A DNA stretch of 64,000 nt from Streptomyces lincolnensis (lineage in GTDB: Bacteria > Actinomycetota > Actinomycetes > Streptomycetales > Streptomycetaceae). A program made the translations under genes and the position numbers. Below, piece by piece: positions 28,886 through 38,198 of this stretch. The notes under the pieces were generated by a model that saw nothing but the letters and a program-made list of their open reading frames with translations, was not told where the DNA came from and ran no database searches. The DNA is taken from positions 496,001 to 560,000 of the forward strand of contig NZ_CP016438.1 in NCBI RefSeq assembly GCF_001685355.1. The letters are read 5' to 3'. How positions within the stretch are numbered: the first letter of the stretch is position 1; every line of letters starts with the position of its first letter.

Positions 28886-30250
28886 GTGACACGACCCAGG
28901 ATCCTGGTGGTGGGCGCAGGCTTCGCCGGCGTGGAGTGCGTCCGCCGTCTGGAGCGGAAACTCTCCCCGGACGAAGCCGACATCACTCTGGTGACGCCGT
29001 TCGCCTACCAGCTCTATCTGCCCCTGCTGCCCCAGGTCGCCTCCGGCGTGCTGACACCGCAGTCGATCGCCGTCTCGCTGCGCCGCAGCAAGAAGTACCG
29101 CACCAGGATCATCCCGGGCGGCGCGATCGGCGTGGACCTCAAGGCCAAGGTCTGCGTCATCCGCACCATCAACGGCGAGATCGTCGACCAGCCCTACGAC
29201 TACATCGTGCTGGCTCCCGGCAGCGTCACCCGCACCTTCGACATCCCGGGCCTGACCGACCACGCCTTCGGTATGAAGACGCTGGCGGAGGCGGCCTACG
29301 TCCGCGACCACGTCATCTCGCAGCTGGATCTCGCCGACTCCAGTCACGACGAGGCGGAGCGGGCCGCCCGGCTCCAGTTCGTGGTGGTGGGCGGCGGCTA
29401 CGCGGGCACCGAGACCGCGGCCTGTCTGCAACGCCTCACGCACGCCGCCGTCAAGCGCTACCCGCGCATCGATCCCGGTCTGATCAAGTGGCATCTGATC
29501 GACATCGCGCCGAAGCTGATGCCGGAGCTGGGCGACAAGCTGGGCCGCAGCGCCCAGGCGATCCTGGGCAGGCGCGGGATCGACATCTCCCTCGGTGTCT
29601 CCATCGCCAAGGCGGGTCCCGAGGAGGTCACCTTCACCGACGGGCGGGTGATCCCCACCCGCACCCTGATCTGGACCGCCGGGGTGGTCGCCAGTCCGCT
29701 CATCGCCACGCTCGGCGCGGAGACGGTCCGGGGCCGGCTGGCCGTCACCGCCGACATGAACCTGCCGGGCCACGACGGGGTGTTCGCGCTCGGCGACGCC
29801 GCGGCGGTGCCCGACGAGGCCAAGGGCGAGGAGGGCGCGGTCTGCCCGCCCACCGCGCAGCACGCCATGCGTCAGGGCAAGCACGTCGCCGACAACGTCA
29901 TTGCCACACTGCGGGGCCTGCCGAGGTCGCCGTACATCCACAAGGACCTCGGTCTGGTCGTCGACCTCGGCGGCAAGGACGCCGTCTCCAAGCCGCTCGG
30001 CATCGAACTGCGCGGTGTGCCCGCCCAGGCGGTGGCGCGCGGCTACCACTGGTCGGCCCTGCGCACGAACGTCGCCAAGACGCGCGTGATGACCAACTGG
30101 GTGCTCAACGCGCTCGCGGGCGACGATTTCGTCCGTACCGGTTTCCAGTCCCGCAAGCCCGCCACGCTGAAGGACTTCGAGTACACCAACTCGTATCTGA
30201 CGCCGGAGCAGGTGCGCGCGCACGTGGACGGCAGCGAGCGGCAGGACTGA
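28886..30250 (+). CDS. ndh: Type II NADH dehydrogenase (NDH-2)
   Basis: A 454-residue FAD enzyme that passes electrons from NADH to menaquinone without pumping protons. Rossmann motifs are VVGAGFAGVE (about 8-17) for FAD and VVVGGGYAGTE (about 169-179) for NADH. FAD contact motif GVFALGDAAAVP follows near 295. The C-terminal amphipathic region for membrane contact is present. The GTG at 28886 has AAAGGG nine bases upstream; the ATG at 28877 directly abuts that site and is less likely. It follows the stress-signalling operon after about 250 bases without a clear promoter of the SigB type. Confidence 0.9.
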   Translation: MTRPRILVVGAGFAGVECVRRLERKLSPDEADITLVTPFAYQLYLPLLPQVASGVLTPQSIAVSLRRSKKYRTRIIPGGAIGVDLKAKVCVIRTINGEIVDQPYDYIVLAPGSVTRTFDIPGLTDHAFGMKTLAEAAYVRDHVISQLDLADSSHDEAERAARLQFVVVGGGYAGTETAACLQRLTHAAVKRYPRIDPGLIKWHLIDIAPKLMPELGDKLGRSAQAILGRRGIDISLGVSIAKAGPEEVTFTDGRVIPTRTLIWTAGVVASPLIATLGAETVRGRLAVTADMNLPGHDGVFALGDAAAVPDEAKGEEGAVCPPTAQHAMRQGKHVADNVIATLRGLPRSPYIHKDLGLVVDLGGKDAVSKPLGIELRGVPAQAVARGYHWSALRTNVAKTRVMTNWVLNALAGDDFVRTGFQSRKPATLKDFEYTNSYLTPEQVRAHVDGSERQD

Positions 30251-30278
30251 TCTCCCGCGTGTGACGTCGTTCACTCCC

Positions 30279-30311
30279 GGCCGCCGATCACTTTCCACGT
30301 GGTCGGCGGTC
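30279..30311 (+). terminator. Hairpin between ndh and DUF4287 gene
   Basis: A 13-pair stem with two G-U pairs joins 30279-30291 to 30299-30311 around a seven-base loop. It begins 29 bases after the ndh stop. No T-tract follows. It is a probable terminator or 3' stabiliser. Confidence 0.5.
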
Positions 30312-30352
30312 GTAGGAGGGACAGCACGACGTCACACCGAAAGGACACCGCC

Positions 30353-30565
30353 ATGGCCGAGACCGTGAAGGGCCCCGCCGGCTACTTCCCGTCCATCGAG
30401 AAGAAGTACGGCCGCCCGATCGCCGAGTGGCAGGAGCTGATCCGCTCCTCCCCGCTGACCGGGCACATGCAGTTGGTCGCCTGGCTCAAGTCCGAGCACG
30501 GCCTGGGACACGGCCACGCCAACGCGCTGGTGGCGCACACGCTCGCGGAGGCCAAGGGCAGGTGA
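30353..30565 (+). CDS. DUF4287 domain protein
   Basis: A 70-residue protein almost wholly made of the DUF4287 domain: YFPSIEKKYGRPIAEWQELI is followed by HMQLVAWLKSEHGLGHGHANALVAH. The domain is small, helical and common in actinobacteria, often beside DUF5655; its function is unknown. GAAAGGA lies about eight bases before the ATG. It stands alone between the ndh hairpin and the FUSC-type gene. Confidence 0.85.
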   Translation: MAETVKGPAGYFPSIEKKYGRPIAEWQELIRSSPLTGHMQLVAWLKSEHGLGHGHANALVAHTLAEAKGR

Positions 30566-30628
30566 TCCGCACGGGTCTGCCATGCTGAGACATGGATCTT
30601 GACCTGACACGGGAGTGAGTACGGCGGC

Positions 30629-32875
30629 GTGAAGACAGCGGGGCAGTCGGTCCGGGCACGGTTGCGCAGCGGCGTCGCGGCGTCCGATCCGGGGCTGCTG
30701 CGGCTGGCCGCCGGGCTCCGGACGGTGGGCGCGATCGCTCTCACGCTCGCCGTGCTCGGCCTGCTGGGGGCCGGGGTCCGGCATCTGGTGGCGGGGGCGA
30801 TGGCGGCGATGGTCGCCACCTTCGCCATCCGGGAGAAGCAGCGCGCGCAGCAGGCGGTCACCCTCGCCCTCGGTCTGCCGGTGGCGCTGGCGTCCGTGAG
30901 CCTGGGCGCGCTGATGAGTTCCCGGGTGGTGGCCGGCGATCTGTTCTTCGTCGCGCTCATCTTCTGCGCGGTCTACGGCCGCCGGTTCGGCGACCGCGGC
31001 ACCGCGCTCGGGCTGATCGGCTTCCAGGTCTACTTCCTGTCCCTGTTCGTCGGTGCCGCGGTCTCCGGCCTGCCCGAGCTGTACGGCGTGCTCGGCATCG
31101 CCTTCGCGAGCAGCGCGCTGGTGCGTTTCGTGCTGGTGCCCGAGACGCCCGCGGGGCTGCTGGAGCGGCTGCGGGAGGCCTTCCGGGCCCGGCTGGCGCA
31201 GCTGGTGTCCGCGCAGCTGGATCTGCTGGACGCCGGGCCTGACGAGCTGGAGAAGGTGCTGGAGGACGTACGGGACGGGACCGCCCGGCTGCACGAGACG
31301 GCGTTGATGATCCAGGGGCGGCTGGAGGAGGGCACGGCCGACGAGGCGACCGCCCGGCTCGTGCAGCGGCGGGTCGCGGACGCCGAGATCGCCGCCGAGC
31401 GGCTGGGCCTGTTGCTGCTGACCGCGCGCAGCGCCGAGCGGGCGGACACGCTGACCATGCACCTGCCCGGGGCGCCCGTCCCGGCGGGGCGTCGGCTGTC
31501 GGCCCGGGACGAGGCGACGGCCATCCTGCGCCGCGATCTTCAGGGGCTGCGCCTGCTGGTGCTGCGGCCCGTGTCGCAGGAGACCGGGACGGGGCTGTCG
31601 CATGTGCGCAACCGGCTGCTCGGATACCGCGACGAGGAGAACGTGCCGGCCGCACCGGCCGCCGTCCAGGACGCCTTCCGGGGCATCGGCGAGGCCGCCC
31701 GTGCCGTGCTCGGGCTGCGGATCGCGCTCGACGGGGCGCAGGACGAGTCGGACGACACCCCGGCGACGACCCGCTCGCGCGAGGAGCTGGACGCCGAGGA
31801 CGTCGCCATCGACGCGGGCGAGGACGAGGACCGGGAGGAGGAGCCCACCGGGCTGCGACGGCCCACGACGCGGGCGGCCGTGCAGGTCGCCGTGGGCTCG
31901 TCGCTGGCGATCGTCGGCGGCGAGTTCCTGTCCAGCCAGCGCTGGTACTGGGCGGTGCTGGCCTGCTGGATCGTCTTCATCAACACCGCCTCGACGGGCG
32001 AGATCCTGGTCAAGGGCTACCGCCGGCTGGTGGGCACGGTGTTCGGGGTGGTGGCCGGGATCGTCCTGGCGGGACTGGTCGGGCAGCACACCTGGACGGC
32101 GTTCGCGCTGATGCTGGTGTGCGTCTTCGCGATGTTCTACACCGCTCCCCTGTCCTACACGCTGATGTCCTTCTTCGTCACCGCCGCGCTGGGACTGCTG
32201 TACACGCTGATGCACACCTACAGCCTGTCGGTGCTGCTGCTGCGGGTGCAGGAGACGGCGCTGGGCGCGGCCTGCGGTGTCGTGGCGGCGGCGTTCGTGC
32301 TGCCGGTGCGCACGGACCGCCGTACGAACGAGCTGCTGGTCACCGTGCTGGAGCGGCTGGCGGAGGTCACCGAGGCGGCGGTCGACCAGCTCAGCGGCGG
32401 GCCGCCGGTCGATCTGCTGGACCAGGCCCGCGATCTGGACCAGGCGCTGGCCGACCTGCGGGCCGCCACCCAGCCGCTGACCCACCCGATCACGCCCCTG
32501 CGGGCCCGGCGCGACACCGCCCGGTACGTCGTGGCGCTGCTGGAGACGTGCGCGTACCACGCGCGTTCGCTGGCCGCGACGGCCGAACTCCTGCCCACGC
32601 ATCCCTCGATCGCGGCGGATCCGAGGCTGCGCCGGGCCGGGCGGCGCATCGCGCACAACATCGGGGCGATCGCCGCGTATGTCGCCGACGACCAGGCCGC
32701 CGTGGAGATCGAGACCGGCCGGAGCATCGCCTCCCTGCTGGAGCCGGACCTTCCCGGCACCCCGCGCTACGGCCGGGTCACCGACCGTGTGCTGCGGCAT
32801 CTCCAGCGTCTGGACGAGACGGTGGCGGGTCTGGCCCGGCCGCTCGGTGTGCCGGTCGCGGCGCCGAAGCGGTAG
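30629..32875 (+). CDS. FUSC-family membrane protein
   Basis: A 748-residue protein with two blocks of membrane segments (about residues 27-175 and 415-565), each followed by a long cytoplasmic helical region. The second block starts with RAAVQVAVGSSLAIVGGEFL, typical of the fusaric-acid-resistance/aromatic-acid-efflux (FUSC) family. An acidic linker rich in Asp and Glu precedes it near 375-405. Relatives export aromatic acids or take part in drug tolerance; no partner membrane-fusion protein is encoded nearby, as expected for Gram-positive bacteria. The GTG start follows a GGGAG-type site. Confidence 0.85.
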   Translation: MKTAGQSVRARLRSGVAASDPGLLRLAAGLRTVGAIALTLAVLGLLGAGVRHLVAGAMAAMVATFAIREKQRAQQAVTLALGLPVALASVSLGALMSSRVVAGDLFFVALIFCAVYGRRFGDRGTALGLIGFQVYFLSLFVGAAVSGLPELYGVLGIAFASSALVRFVLVPETPAGLLERLREAFRARLAQLVSAQLDLLDAGPDELEKVLEDVRDGTARLHETALMIQGRLEEGTADEATARLVQRRVADAEIAAERLGLLLLTARSAERADTLTMHLPGAPVPAGRRLSARDEATAILRRDLQGLRLLVLRPVSQETGTGLSHVRNRLLGYRDEENVPAAPAAVQDAFRGIGEAARAVLGLRIALDGAQDESDDTPATTRSREELDAEDVAIDAGEDEDREEEPTGLRRPTTRAAVQVAVGSSLAIVGGEFLSSQRWYWAVLACWIVFINTASTGEILVKGYRRLVGTVFGVVAGIVLAGLVGQHTWTAFALMLVCVFAMFYTAPLSYTLMSFFVTAALGLLYTLMHTYSLSVLLLRVQETALGAACGVVAAAFVLPVRTDRRTNELLVTVLERLAEVTEAAVDQLSGGPPVDLLDQARDLDQALADLRAATQPLTHPITPLRARRDTARYVVALLETCAYHARSLAATAELLPTHPSIAADPRLRRAGRRIAHNIGAIAAYVADDQAAVEIETGRSIASLLEPDLPGTPRYGRVTDRVLRHLQRLDETVAGLARPLGVPVAAPKR

Positions 32876-32900
32876 CCGCGGCGCCGGTGAGGGGCGGCGG

Positions 32901-33335
32901 TCACAGGTCCGTGGGCAGGTCGCTGACCTCGGCGATGCCGCGCAGTTCCTCGTTGGTGTGCTGGCGTTCGCGGATGTAGTCGGCGATCTCGCCCAGCCGC
33001 ACCGGGTCGGAGGCGGTGGCCGCGTCGGTGACCACCCGGACCGGGCCGGTGTCGTCGATGTGCAGCTCGATCACCTCGTTGTCCAGGCGGCCCGTGACGG
33101 CCGTGGCGATGACCAGGGCGGCCTCGTCACGGATCTCCTGGGAGAGCTCGTCGGTCTGCTCCTCGTCGAGGGAGAAGTCGAGGGCGGGCAGTTGGTGTTG
33201 CTCGATGGCCCGCAGGACCGGCTCGACCACGCTGAGCAGCAGCCGGTAGTCATCGGTGTCCATGCGGATGCGCAGCAGGTCGAGGTAGACGTCCACGGGC
33301 CGGCCGTCGGGCGGAAGCTCTGGTTCGTCGTTCAT
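32901..33335 (-). CDS. Conserved acidic protein of unknown function
   Basis: A 144-residue, Asp/Glu-rich soluble protein with no recognised domain. Predicted to be mainly helical with some beta structure (DNEVIELHIDDTGPVRVVTDAA broken into strands near 90-110). The ATG at 33335 is the first clear start; its ribosome site is weak. It follows the DUF1206 membrane protein gene by 29 bases in the same direction, so it may be the last gene of the sigma-DUF5133-DUF1206 transcript. It is convergent with the FUSC gene. Confidence 0.7.
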   Translation of the reverse strand: MNDEPELPPDGRPVDVYLDLLRIRMDTDDYRLLLSVVEPVLRAIEQHQLPALDFSLDEEQTDELSQEIRDEAALVIATAVTGRLDNEVIELHIDDTGPVRVVTDAATASDPVRLGEIADYIRERQHTNEELRGIAEVSDLPTDL

Positions 33336-33364
33336 CCGGACCGGGTTCCCCGTGTGGCGGCGGT

Positions 33365-34198
33365 TCAGACGCGGCGCCAGCGGGCCAGGGCGAACGAGAA
33401 CACCCCGAACAGCACGAGACCGGCCGCGACGCAGACCAGGAGCCACGGTCCGAGCGGGGTGTCGGCGAAGGAGCGGAGGGCGTCGTCGAGGCCCTTGGCC
33501 TTGTCGGGCTCGTAGTCGACCGCCGCCTTCACGGCGAAGGCCCCGACGACGGCGAACACGGCGCCGCGGGCCAGCCCGCCGGCCACACCCGTCACGTCCA
33601 CCAGCTGCCGGGTGCGCCGGGACAGCTCACCGAACTTCATCTTGTCGTGGTAGGAGCGGCGCAGCGCCTGTACGGCGATCCACACACCGGCCACCACGAT
33701 CCCGGCCCCGGCCGCCCCGACCAGCCACTGCCCGGCGGGGACCTCCAGAAGCCGGGCGGTGACGTCCTTGGACTGCTTGTCGCTCGATCCGCCGCCGCCC
33801 GACCCCGCGGCGAAGGACAGCACGGAGTAGGCGACGAAGGCGTAGAAGAGACACCGCACCGCCGCGAGCAGTCGTTTCCTCGGCTTGTGGCCGTCGCGTC
33901 CGACCGAGCCGAAGAGTGCCTCGGACAGCCGCCACAGGGCCATCCCGACGAGGCCGACGCCCAGCGCCCACAGCAGGACGGCGCCGAAGGGCTTGTCGGA
34001 GAGTTCGGCGAGGGCACCGCCGCGGTCGGCCTGTTCCTTGCCGTCGCCGAAGGCGATCTGCAGGGCGAGGATGCCGACCAGCAGATAGATGACGCCGCGC
34101 GCGGTCAGCCCCGCGCGTGCGGCGACCTCCCGCGCCGAGCCACTGCCCACCCGGCGTGCGCGGAGGTGACCGGTCCGTGCCGTGGCGCTCATGTTCAT
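33365..34198 (-). CDS. DUF1206 membrane protein
   Basis: A 277-residue integral membrane protein built of three DUF1206 repeats, each with two membrane segments and a conserved start (LTARGVIYLLVGILALQIAFG, then VRCLFYAFVAYSVLSF, then ARGAVFAVVGAFAVKAAVD). The domain is widespread in actinobacteria and cyanobacteria without known function. The ATG at 34198 has an excellent AGGAGG five to six bases before it. It lies downstream of a sigma-factor gene and a DUF5133 gene on the same strand. Confidence 0.87.
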   Translation of the reverse strand: MNMSATARTGHLRARRVGSGSAREVAARAGLTARGVIYLLVGILALQIAFGDGKEQADRGGALAELSDKPFGAVLLWALGVGLVGMALWRLSEALFGSVGRDGHKPRKRLLAAVRCLFYAFVAYSVLSFAAGSGGGGSSDKQSKDVTARLLEVPAGQWLVGAAGAGIVVAGVWIAVQALRRSYHDKMKFGELSRRTRQLVDVTGVAGGLARGAVFAVVGAFAVKAAVDYEPDKAKGLDDALRSFADTPLGPWLLVCVAAGLVLFGVFSFALARWRRV

Positions 34199-34360
34199 CT
34201 CGACCTCCTGGGATCCGAATGCCCTGGTCGTGGGCGGACACACCCGGCGTGGCCGACGGGGTGGTGGCGCAGGGGGCGCGCGACCGGCGGCCCCTCGGTC
34301 CGGCGCGGGCGCCGTGACCGGGGGCCGCCGGTCGCGCGGTGTACTCGGCGGTCGGCCGCC

Positions 34361-34615
34361 CTAGGACGCGGGCTCGCGGTCCCGGGCGGGCCGGTGCTGT
34401 GGGGCGGGCTCGCGCTCCTGGGCGGCCGCGAGCAGTCGGCGGGCGGTTTCCAGGGCCGGTCTGACGTCCCGCGTGCCGGTGGACACGCAGAGCGTGTAGG
34501 CGAGGTCGCGCGCCCGCGCACTGGGCTCGGTCCGGCCCGCGGCGGCCTCCTCGGCCGCCAGGGCCTCGTAGGCATCGACGAGTTCCCGCAGAAAACCGGG
34601 ATGGGGCATCAGCAT
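34361..34615 (-). CDS. DUF5133 family protein, second copy
   Basis: An 84-residue protein with the DUF5133 pattern MLMPHPGFLRELVDAYEALA and a shortened RDLAYTLCVSTGTRD block. It is distantly related to the protein at 10567-10866. The ATG at 34615 has AAGGAGG eight bases upstream. It follows the sigma-factor stop by 32 bases, so the two are probably in one operon, linking this unknown family with a SigB/SigF-type sigma factor. The Arg/Pro-rich C-terminus (from about residue 65) is likely disordered. Confidence 0.8.
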   Translation of the reverse strand: MLMPHPGFLRELVDAYEALAAEEAAAGRTEPSARARDLAYTLCVSTGTRDVRPALETARRLLAAAQEREPAPQHRPARDREPAS

Positions 34616-34647
34616 CTGTCACGCCTCCTTGTCGATCCGCGGTCCGC

Positions 34648-35508
34648 TCAGAGCTCCGCCCGGCCCTCGGGGCCGCGGCGGCCCGCCCGCTGCCCCAGGG
34701 CCTCGTCGCGCACCCGGGCGCAGCTGCGGCTGATGAGCCGGGAGACGTGCATCTGGGAGATGCCGAGGTGGTCGGCGATGCGGCTCTGCGTCATGTCCTC
34801 GAAGAAACGCATGTAGAGAATGGCGCGCTCGCGTTCGGGCAGACGGCGCAGGCCCTCCTTGGCGGACTCGCGATCCACGACCGTGTCGTAGGAGGTGTCC
34901 GAGGAGCCCAGGGTGTCGGCGAGGCTGTAGCCGTCGTCGCCGGCCGACAGTTCGGCGTCCAGGGACAGGGTGCTGAAGCTCTCCAGAGCCTCCATGCCGG
35001 TGGCGACCTCGTCCTCGGTCAGCCCGGTGTGCACGGCGATGTCGGCGGCCGAGGGTTCCGGGGATCCGGGGTTCTGGGTCAGTTCGCGGCGCGCCACCCG
35101 CACCTTGTTGCGCAGTTCCTGCACACGACGCGGGACCCTCAGCGCCCACATCCGGTCGCGGAAGTGCCGCTTGACCTCACCGGTGATGGTGGGCACGGCG
35201 TAGCTCTCGAAGGCTCCCCGCTCCGGTTCGAAGCGGTCGATCGCCTTCACCAGGCCCAGGGCCGCGACCTGCCGCAGGTCCTCGATGGACTCACCGCGGT
35301 CACGGAAACGGCCCGCGATGCGGTGGGCCATGGGCAGCCAGGCGGTGACGAGTTCGTCGCGGACGGCGTCCCGTTCCGGACCCTCCTCCAGGCCGTTCAG
35401 CCGGGTGAAGAGGGCGGCGGTGTCGGGGGCGTCGTCGTGTCGGCGCCGGGCGGGGGCGGAGGGCTGGGCGGACGTGCCGGGACGGCTTGTCGACATATCG
35501 ATGAGCAT
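34648..35508 (-). CDS. RNA polymerase sigma factor, SigF/SigB family (second copy)
   Basis: A 286-residue paralogue of the factor at 5768-6559. Region 2 contains GESIEDLRQVAALGLVKAID, the -10 contact stretch YAVPTITGEVKRHFRDRMWA, and region 4 has the helix-turn-helix MTQSRIADHLGISQMHVSRL. The ATG at 35508 has AGGAG nine to ten bases before it; an internal ATG at 35496 has none. DUF5133 and DUF1206 genes follow in the same direction, and an RsbW-like kinase gene lies just upstream on the same strand (35686-36138), which is the natural candidate for its anti-sigma factor. Confidence 0.93.
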   Translation of the reverse strand: MLIDMSTSRPGTSAQPSAPARRRHDDAPDTAALFTRLNGLEEGPERDAVRDELVTAWLPMAHRIAGRFRDRGESIEDLRQVAALGLVKAIDRFEPERGAFESYAVPTITGEVKRHFRDRMWALRVPRRVQELRNKVRVARRELTQNPGSPEPSAADIAVHTGLTEDEVATGMEALESFSTLSLDAELSAGDDGYSLADTLGSSDTSYDTVVDRESAKEGLRRLPERERAILYMRFFEDMTQSRIADHLGISQMHVSRLISRSCARVRDEALGQRAGRRGPEGRAEL

Positions 35509-35685
35509 GCGGAATCGCTCCTGAACGGTCGTCTCAGGGGGAATGACCGCGGGAGGTCGGCGCCCGGATGACCTGGAAGGGCCCCCGGGGCAGCCATATC
35601 GCTCCCGCTGGCGCGCCTCCGGTCCGAAGCACGAAACTGCGACTGCCCTGCTGTCCTGGACGCAAACGCGGGTTCCGAAAACAGT

Positions 35686-36138
35686 TCAGGACAGGGGCAC
35701 CACAGCGGTGATGCACTTGCCGCCGGCGGGCAGGTCGGTCACGCGGACGTCATGCGCGAGACGGCAGATGATGGGCCAGCCGTGGCCACCGACCCGGTGC
35801 CGCCCCTGCTGGTCCACCGGCGGGGAGACCACCGGCAGGGCGGCACTGCGGTCGCAGACCGACACACGTACGTCCGTGCCGGGTTCCAGGACGTCGACGC
35901 GGAAGTCGGTGATCCCGCCGCCGTGCAGGATGGCGTTGGTGGTGAGCTCGGAGGCCACGAGCAGGGCGTCGGAAAGAGCGTCCGCGTCGCACGGTGTGTC
36001 GGCGGCCCGGCAGCGCGCGGCCACGGCACGCTCCACGGCCCGCCGCGCCTCGGCCGGTTTGCACGGGCCGGAGCGCACTCCGCGCCGGCCGGCGCCGGAC
36101 AATTGGAGGGCGAATTCGGTCCTGTGCTGCTCGCACAT
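35686..36138 (-). CDS. RsbW-like anti-sigma factor / ATP-binding protein
   Basis: A 150-residue GHKL ATPase with N-box VASELTTNAILHGGG (Glu64, Asn68), D-box VCDRSAALPV (about 93-102) and a GGHGWPIICRLA region (about 117-128) forming the lid. The kinase resembles the one at 22405-22860. It is 177 bases upstream of the sigma-factor gene on the same strand. Anti-sigma and sigma genes are commonly adjacent in this family, so it probably controls that factor. The ATG at 36138 is used; its ribosome site (GGGAG, AAAGGG) is only fair. Confidence 0.87.
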   Translation of the reverse strand: MCEQHRTEFALQLSGAGRRGVRSGPCKPAEARRAVERAVAARCRAADTPCDADALSDALLVASELTTNAILHGGGITDFRVDVLEPGTDVRVSVCDRSAALPVVSPPVDQQGRHRVGGHGWPIICRLAHDVRVTDLPAGGKCITAVVPLS

Positions 36139-36357
36139 CCCTTTCACTCCCTGATCACTGGTGGAGAGGTCGGAAGCCGGGGCGGCCGCAACCGCGGGGC
36201 CCTTACGGGCACGGCGGTGACGTCTCACGCTGCGCAGGCTTCCGCAGGTCTCACTTATTCGGCTGACCTCTCCCCGGCGTACCAAACCTCTCGTTCCAGG
36301 CGAGCACGAACCGTGTCACCGGGCTATTCCCGGGCGGGATCCGGGTACGCGGTCTGT

Positions 36358-36579
36358 ATGACCGATGTGGTGGACTCAGACGAACTGCTGCGGCGCATCC
36401 AGCGGGCCCGGGCCTGCGCGCAGGAGGAGGAGCAGAATTGGCGCACCCGCCGCGACAGTCTCCGGCGGGACGATCCGGACGGCGCCCACGAGGCGGCGGT
36501 CCGGAGTGTGGCCTACGGGGCGGTGCTCCGGGTGCTGGACGAGATCGTCACCCCGGGCAGGCACGCGGACCAGGCGTGA
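36358..36579 (+). CDS. Small protein of unknown function
   Basis: A 73-residue, highly charged helical protein (SDELLRRIQRARACAQEEEQ at the start). I know no family for it. The ATG at 36358 is ten bases after GGGTAC (36343-36348), which with GGCT 17 bases further up is a loose SigB-like pattern; if real the message would be nearly leaderless. The short distance also leaves no ribosome site, so the start is uncertain. The next gene begins 64 bases later in the same direction. Confidence 0.55.
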   Translation: MTDVVDSDELLRRIQRARACAQEEEQNWRTRRDSLRRDDPDGAHEAAVRSVAYGAVLRVLDEIVTPGRHADQA

Positions 36580-36643
36580 GGAGCGGGACGCGCCGCCCTC
36601 AGCACGCTGATTGGCGCCCCCCGGGCCTGGGCACCCGGCCCCC

Positions 36644-38125
36644 ATGGCACCAGCTGACCACACCAGTGCACCGGTTCTCGAAGCCCTGGCCGACTACCAC
36701 CGCCAGGGCCGGCTCACGTTCGCCCCGCCGGGTCACAAACAGGCCCGGGGCGCCGATCCCGCGGTGCGCGAGGTGCTCGGTGACGCCGTCTTCCTCGGTG
36801 ACGTCCTGGCCTCGGGAGGTCTGGACGACCGGCTGACGCGGGGGCGGGTGCTGGAACGGGCCCAGGAACTGATGGCCGACGCCGTGCACGCGGAGCACAC
36901 CTTCTTCACCACCTGCGGGACTTCGCTGTCCGTCAAGGCGGCGATGCTGGCCGTCGCCGGTCCGCACGAGAAGCTGCTGATCGGCCGCGACGCCCACAAG
37001 TCCGTCGTCGCGGGCCTGATCCTGTCCGGCATCGAACCGGTCTGGCTCGAACCGCGCTGGGACGCCGAGCGGCGCCTGGCGCATCCGCCGTCCGCCCCGG
37101 AGTTCGAGGAAGCCTTCGAGGCCCATCCCGACGCGAAGGGCGCGTTGATCACCAGCCCCACCCCGTACGGCAGTTGCGCCGATCTCGGGGCGGTCGCCGA
37201 GGTCTGCCACCGGCGTTCGGTGCCGTTGATCGTGGACGAGGCCTGGGGCGCCCACCTGCCCTTCCACCCGGAGTTGCCGTCCTGGGCGATGGACGCCGGC
37301 GCCGACATCTGCGTCACCAGCATCCACAAGATGGGCAGCGGCCTGGAGCAGGGCTCGGTCTTCCACCTCCAGGGCGATCTCGTCCCGGCGGAGCTGTTGC
37401 GGATGCGGGCCGATCTGCTGGGCACCACCAGTCCGTCGGTCCTGCTGTTCGCCGGGCTCGACGGCTGGCGCCGGCAGATGGCCCTGCACGGCAAGGAACT
37501 CCTCGGCGCGGCACTGGACCTGGCCGCCGAGACCCGGCACGCCATCGAGGAGATCGACGGGCTGCACGTCAACGACCGCGGCGACTTCTGCGGCGCGGGC
37601 CTGGCCGACGACTTCGATCCGCTGCCCGGTGTCATCGACGTGAGCGCGCTCGGCATCACCGGCTACCAGGCGGCCGACTGGCTGCGGGAGCACCGCGCCA
37701 TCGACGCGCATCTGACCGACCACCGCCGTATCGGAGCGCAGATCACGCACGCCGACGACCGGGAGACGGTCGGTCAACTGCTCGCCGCGCTCAAGGACCT
37801 GGTCCGGGTCGCACCGGAACTGCGCCCCGGCCCGCGGGTGGAGGTGCCCCTGCCGGACGAACTGCGCATGGAGCAGGCCCGACTCCCCCGGGACGCGTTC
37901 TTCGGTCCCGCCGAGAACGTGCCGGTGACCGAGGCCGCGGGGCGCGTCGCGGCGGAGATGATCACCCCGTATCCGCCGGGGATCCCGGCGATCCTGCCCG
38001 GTGAGCGGCTGACCGAGCCGGTCCTGCGGTATCTGCGGACCGGCAAGGACGCGGGCATGAACCTGCCCGACGCGACCGACGGCGACCTGGAGTCGATCAG
38101 GGTCGTGACACGGGACGCCGAGTGA
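36644..38125 (+). CDS. Orn/Lys/Arg decarboxylase-like PLP enzyme
   Basis: A 493-residue fold-type I PLP enzyme of the Orn/Lys/Arg decarboxylase major-domain family. PLP binds Lys229 in TSIHKMGSGLEQGS; the cofactor Asp is in VDEAWGAHLPF near residue 197-207, and the FTTCGTSLSVKAAM block near 86-99 holds the phosphate. The C-terminal domain has PYPPGIPAILPGE, typical of this family. Streptomyces members are usually annotated as aminotransferase-like or arginine/lysine decarboxylases; amine production for stress or acid tolerance is plausible. The ATG at 36644 is used though its ribosome site is poor. Confidence 0.9.
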   Translation: MAPADHTSAPVLEALADYHRQGRLTFAPPGHKQARGADPAVREVLGDAVFLGDVLASGGLDDRLTRGRVLERAQELMADAVHAEHTFFTTCGTSLSVKAAMLAVAGPHEKLLIGRDAHKSVVAGLILSGIEPVWLEPRWDAERRLAHPPSAPEFEEAFEAHPDAKGALITSPTPYGSCADLGAVAEVCHRRSVPLIVDEAWGAHLPFHPELPSWAMDAGADICVTSIHKMGSGLEQGSVFHLQGDLVPAELLRMRADLLGTTSPSVLLFAGLDGWRRQMALHGKELLGAALDLAAETRHAIEEIDGLHVNDRGDFCGAGLADDFDPLPGVIDVSALGITGYQAADWLREHRAIDAHLTDHRRIGAQITHADDRETVGQLLAALKDLVRVAPELRPGPRVEVPLPDELRMEQARLPRDAFFGPAENVPVTEAAGRVAAEMITPYPPGIPAILPGERLTEPVLRYLRTGKDAGMNLPDATDGDLESIRVVTRDAE

Positions 38126-38198
38126 CGGCCGAGTGAAACCGGTCACGTGACCCGGATTTTGTTGCGCACCATCGCCACGGATGGTTTACCGTTCATTC

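Noticed and set aside
36322..36348. Possible SigB promoter before the small gene at 36358
   Set aside because: GGGTAC is present but the nearest GNNT is 17 bases away and the start codon is only ten bases downstream; kept only as a remark in that gene's entry.
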